Of a DNA stretch of 9,119 nt, positions 6,720-9,119 are shown in pieces. Positions within the stretch are counted from its first letter, which is position 1, and every line of letters begins with the position of its first letter. A program made the translations under genes and the position numbers. The notes beneath the pieces were generated by a model, which worked only from the letters and a program-made list of their open reading frames with translations, ran no database searches and was not told the DNA's origin. Source of the DNA: Planctomycetota bacterium (GTDB lineage Bacteria; Planctomycetota; Phycisphaerae; UBA1845); the NCBI GenBank assembly GCA_022561415.1, contig JADFRH010000077.1, positions 1 through 9,119 of the forward strand. Reading direction: 5' to 3'.

Positions 6720-6791
6720 ACGCTACACCGCTTCGCGATTCCTATCCAGCGTGATCTCACCAAGTGAGTGCCGCAGAATCCTGTGATTCAA

Positions 6792-6844
6792 GTAGGGCGG
6801 GTTGTGTCTGCCGCTATCGTCTTGGGAGGCGGGGTCCGCCCTAC
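6792..6844. repeat. Inverted repeat GTAGGGCGG ... CCGCCCTAC
   Basis: The 9-base arms at 6792-6800 and 6836-6844 are exact reverse complements, separated by 35 bases that can pair further only partly. Palindromic intergenic units starting GTAGGGC or GTAGGGT are common between genes in several bacterial groups, so this is probably one copy of a REP-like family. Only this window is visible, so copy number cannot be judged. Confidence 0.5.
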
Positions 6845-7038
6845 GCAATCCGGCCGCCCCGTACACGGTCCCTGCGTATTGCTCCAGGGTATCGGCGTTG
6901 GCGAGGGCGTTGCGGTTGGGGGCGTACATTCCGTGGAGGTTCTCGGGAGGTAGCTGCGCGGCCCTTTTCTTTCGGATCGTGGGGCAGGAGCCGCGGACCG
7001 CTGCGCTCGGCTTTGGTACTCGGTGGTCTTTCACGTCG

Positions 7039-7071
7039 AACGGCGTTCGTTTTATGTCCGGTAACCTGCAC
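7039..7071 (-). pseudogene. Possible scrap of a tyrosine recombinase C terminus
   Basis: Read leftward from 7071, the frame gives VQVTGHKTNAV. Tyrosine recombinases of transposon and integron type often have M(K/Q)VTGHKT followed by SVFDRY near their C terminus, which includes the catalytic His of the HxxR-to-Tyr region. Here the expected FDRY does not follow, and a stop lies six codons upstream, so at most 11 residues survive. It may well be chance. Confidence 0.2.
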
Positions 7072-7245
7072 GGGTCGGGTTATTCAGACGGGGCGAAACC
7101 GATCCGATAAGCATGTAGCACCGATTCGGTGAGGATTTCCGCGCGCCGTCTGCGCGGTCAAAGAAGGCCGTGAGTATGCCATCCGATCCGAACGCAAACG
7201 ACTGCGCGGGTCAGGACTCGCAACGTTATGGCACGGAGTTAGCCC

Positions 7246-8448
7246 ATGACTATCGCATTGAATATCACGCCCGGCTCGGCCGTGACGCCGCGGGCGCCGG
7301 CGACCAAACCGCGATCCGCGACGATGAAGATCATGCTGTCCGATCCGCCGGCGAAGACGGACGACTACGACAAGGCCTACCCCAACCTCGGGCTCTTGCA
7401 GATCATCTCGTACGTTCGCGAGAACACGCCGCTGGCCGATGAGGACATCATCTTCCTCGATCAGTTTCACTCGATCGAAGACCAGATCCGATTGGTCGAC
7501 GAGCACCGGCCTCGCATATTTGGTCTCAGCTTCGCGTTTCTGACGCAACGCGTTGCGATGAATACGATCAACGAACTCAAACGGCGCTTCCCCAAGATGT
7601 TGATTGTTGCGGGTGGACCGCACCCGACGTCGGTGCCGGAAGAAGTCCTGGAAAAGTCGGCCGCCGACATCGTTTGCATCGGCGAGGGTGAGATGACGAT
7701 GGCCGACATCGTCAATGTGGTGGTCGACGGCGGGAATGATTTTTCGAAGATACCCGGTCTTCTGATCCGAACCCCGGACGGTCCCTTGCACACCGGCAGC
7801 CCGCGGGCGTTCGAGAATCTCGACGAGCTGCCGTTCATGGCCTGGGACCGGATCGATTTCTCGAAATTCGTGGGGCAGCACTACTGCAAGGCCAAGGTGC
7901 AGTCGTGCATCGTGATCAGCCGCGGCTGCCCGTACAAGTGTACGTTCTGCTCGCTGCCCGTCTGGCGGGCGGCCAAGCCGTGGGTGCGGATGCGATCGCC
8001 GGAGAACATCGCCCGAGAGGTCGAGTGGCTCTACGAGTTGGGAGTTCGGGAGATCAAGGTCGTCTCCGACGAAATCAACATTACGCTGCCGTGGGCGAAG
8101 GATGTGTGCCGTGCGATCGGCGACCTGGGTCACAAAGATCTGTTTTTCCAATCGAATCTTCGCGCGGACAAGATCGACGATGAGCTGGCGTATCTGTTCA
8201 AACGCATGAACATGTGGCTCGTGCATCTCGGCGTCGAGAGCGCCAACGACCGCGTACTCAAGGGGATCGAAAAGCACATCACCGTTGCGCAAACCGAGCG
8301 CTGCCTCAAGTTCCTCAAGAAGAACAAGATTCGCGTTCTGCTGTTCATGATGGCGTTCCAGCGGTCTGCGCCGATACGGGTGTTATCACCGGCGTGCGCA
8401 AGCACCAATCGACGATCTGTATCAGTGTGTTTTCCAGGGCGTCGTTGA
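7246..8448 (+). CDS. B12-binding-domain radical SAM protein, 3' part replaced (chimeric C terminus)
   Basis: The start is ATG 7246 (GGAG at 7235-7238, 7-base spacing), which adds 26 residues before MKIMLSDPPAK, the usual first strand. ATG 7324 lacks a ribosome binding site. Residues about 27-165 form a cobalamin-binding-type fold (LGLLQIISYVRE, IVAGGPHPTSVPEEVL at about 120-135, GEGE at 146-149). The classical DxHxxG cobalamin-ligand motif is not evident, as in many BchE-like members. The radical SAM domain starts near 215, with cluster ligands C228, C232 and C235 in SRGCPYKCTFC, and has the SAM-contact block HLGVESANDRVLKGI near 325. Such enzymes methylate or rearrange unactivated carbons or phosphorus; the substrate cannot be told here. 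After residue 372 (base 8361) family wording ends, and 28 unrelated arginine/serine-rich residues run to TGA 8448. Most relatives continue through the rest of the barrel and a C-terminal region. Confidence 0.85.
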   Translation: MTIALNITPGSAVTPRAPATKPRSATMKIMLSDPPAKTDDYDKAYPNLGLLQIISYVRENTPLADEDIIFLDQFHSIEDQIRLVDEHRPRIFGLSFAFLTQRVAMNTINELKRRFPKMLIVAGGPHPTSVPEEVLEKSAADIVCIGEGEMTMADIVNVVVDGGNDFSKIPGLLIRTPDGPLHTGSPRAFENLDELPFMAWDRIDFSKFVGQHYCKAKVQSCIVISRGCPYKCTFCSLPVWRAAKPWVRMRSPENIAREVEWLYELGVREIKVVSDEINITLPWAKDVCRAIGDLGHKDLFFQSNLRADKIDDELAYLFKRMNMWLVHLGVESANDRVLKGIEKHITVAQTERCLKFLKKNKIRVLLFMMAFQRSAPIRVLSPACASTNRRSVSVCFPGRR

Positions 8449-9055
8449 AAGCAGCAATAATGGCATCAAGGTCGTTCGCTACCGCATCCGCGGTTTCGAT
8501 GACGCTCAGGCTGCCGACGATGCGACGGTCGGAAGTCGCCACCAGGCGCGCGTCGATCGCTACCTTCACTTGAGGTGGAGGAGAGGGCTGGCCTGGGACC
8601 GGCGGGGCACCCCCCGAATAAACCGCCTGGAAGTCGCGAAGCGCGGTACGCAGTATGTAATCGGCGGCGACACCTTCGGTATCTCGCGCCGCCGCTACCC
8701 GCCCGGTATTGGCGAACGCCTCCAACAGCAGACCTTGGACGAGAGCTGGCGCCCGATCCGGCCAGGAGGCATCGGAAAAATAGTCCATGGTTGATGGCGT
8801 CGGCGTGAGCGCGATCCGAACCGTATCCAGACTGGCCGGGGCTAAGGGAGCCGAGATCGCCAATTGCCAAGGCACGGATGGACCGGCTTGTCCTCCGGTG
8901 AGCGTCGGTCTGAGCATATAAATCCGCAATGGTGGCGGGAGACCGATAATTCCACCCAAATCCGCACCGCCGCATCCGGAAAGCATGACGCCAGCAGCGG
9001 ATCCGAGTAGCACGTCGCGGCGCCTGAGTAGAAATGAGGAAACAGCCTCGCTCAT
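8345..9055 (-). CDS. ABC-type transport auxiliary lipoprotein (PqiC/DUF330-like)
   Basis: The 236-residue product begins with an N-terminal RRRDVLLGSAAGVMLSGC, a lipoprotein signal with Tat-like arginines and lipid-site C28. It then follows the PqiC-type family: IYMLRPTL, VPWQLAISAPLAPASLDT, STMDYFSDASWPDRAPALVQ, ADYILRTALRDFQAVY, DRRIVGSLSV and a C-terminal helix ending WCLRTP. These lipoproteins are thought to sit in the periplasm with an MCE (MlaD/PqiB) ring and an ABC permease and ATPase, moving lipids between membranes. Its ATG overlaps the stop of the upstream MCE-like gene (ATGA, 9055-9052), so the two are translationally coupled. The wording is that of alphaproteobacterial members, unlike the rest of the window. 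The stop at 8347-8345 lies inside sequence that still reads as radical SAM on the other strand, so the last few residues (about TAGTPS) are probably not native. Confidence 0.85.
   Translation of the reverse strand: MSEAVSSFLLRRRDVLLGSAAGVMLSGCGGADLGGIIGLPPPLRIYMLRPTLTGGQAGPSVPWQLAISAPLAPASLDTVRIALTPTPSTMDYFSDASWPDRAPALVQGLLLEAFANTGRVAAARDTEGVAADYILRTALRDFQAVYSGGAPPVPGQPSPPPQVKVAIDARLVATSDRRIVGSLSVIETADAVANDLDAIIAAFNDALENTLIQIVDWCLRTPVITPVSAQTAGTPS
8356..8375. other. Abrupt junction between two unrelated genes
   Basis: The plus-strand radical SAM family wording runs to AFQ at 8353-8361. The minus-strand PqiC-like wording is convincing from about 8400 rightward and its stop lies at 8345. There is no spacer, insertion-sequence end or direct repeat between them. 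The exact breakpoint cannot be fixed without either parent sequence. Confidence 0.6.
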
Positions 9056-9119
9056 TGCGGTGCATACCCTTCGCGACGGTCGCCGAACAGAAGTTGCGTA
9101 GGCTGGCGTCCAATATCCT
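9052..9119 (-). CDS. C-terminal end of an MCE/MlaD-family protein (partial)
   Basis: The last 21 codons read DIGRQPTQLLFGDRREGYAPQ and then TGA at 9054-9052. The block DIGR-P-QLLFG-R is the recognisable C-terminal tail of MCE-domain substrate-binding proteins of MlaD/PqiB-like ABC lipid transporters, especially in Alphaproteobacteria. The gene enters from the right window edge, so its MCE domain is not visible. The four-base overlap with the PqiC-like gene and the matching function support the call despite the short length. Confidence 0.65.
   Translation of the reverse strand, partial: DIGRQPTQLLFGDRREGYAPQ

Larger units (their letters stand above)
6654..7245. other. Gene-free spacer rich in inverted repeats
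   Basis: Nearly 600 bases separate the VOC gene from the radical SAM gene. Frames exist on both strands, but none shows a family match across its length. The spacer holds a large imperfect hairpin at 6676-6719, an inverted repeat at 6792-6844 sharing the word GTAGGGC with the first, and a short minus-strand match to a tyrosine-recombinase tail at 7039-7071. The whole reads as accumulated intergenic repeats and remnants rather than a lost gene. Confidence 0.45.

Noticed and set aside
7084..8292. Long 402-residue minus-strand frame
   Set aside because: It is antisense to the radical SAM gene, is rich in Arg/His/Asp as GC-rich shadows are, and has no family resemblance.
1..9119. CRISPR array or other regularly spaced repeats
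   Set aside because: No repeat recurs with regular spacing anywhere in the window, and no cas-like gene is present.

Overview
This window looks like a metagenome-type fragment that is mostly Planctomycetota (probably Phycisphaerae-like), with an end that looks alphaproteobacterial. The planctomycete reading rests on three things: a HEAT-repeat exported protein with a receiver-like insert (2308-4605), a decayed transposase of the integrase-core type I associate with planctomycetes (1096-about 1912), and loosely packed single genes with long spacers. The last about 750 bases hold the end of an MCE/MlaD-like gene and a PqiC-like lipoprotein gene. Their wording and arrangement are those of alphaproteobacterial lipid-transport operons.

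Layout, left to right. Positions 1-62 are a scrap of a sugar-nucleotide epimerase (SDR) reading frame. Positions 158-670 (minus) encode a NusG paralogue of the RfaH/UpxY type, the kind of antiterminator that serves polysaccharide operons. About 425 bases without a gene follow, then the transposase pseudogene, which carries an internal amber codon, a frameshift and a missing C-terminal half. After a GC-rich leader comes the large exported HEAT/receiver-like protein, then a strong stem-loop and a tRNA-Arg(UCU) gene at 4895-4967. Next are a Tat-exported ankyrin-repeat protein (5226-6062) and a VOC/glyoxalase-fold protein with a possible lipoprotein signal (6165-6653). A 590-base spacer with inverted repeats leads to a B12-binding-domain radical SAM protein (7246 onward).

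The radical SAM frame loses family resemblance after about residue 372 (base 8361). There it runs straight into the 3' end of the opposite-strand PqiC-like gene, with no spacer. Either the contig is chimeric here or a recombination event joined foreign DNA into the radical SAM gene. This is the first thing to check.

I see no convincing multi-gene system. The genes are singletons facing different ways, except the MlaD/PqiC pair, which overlap by ATGA and would act together in lipid transport across the envelope. I found no CRISPR array, rRNA gene or complete mobile element. The least ordinary protein is the HEAT protein with a degenerate response-regulator receiver fold embedded between its repeats.
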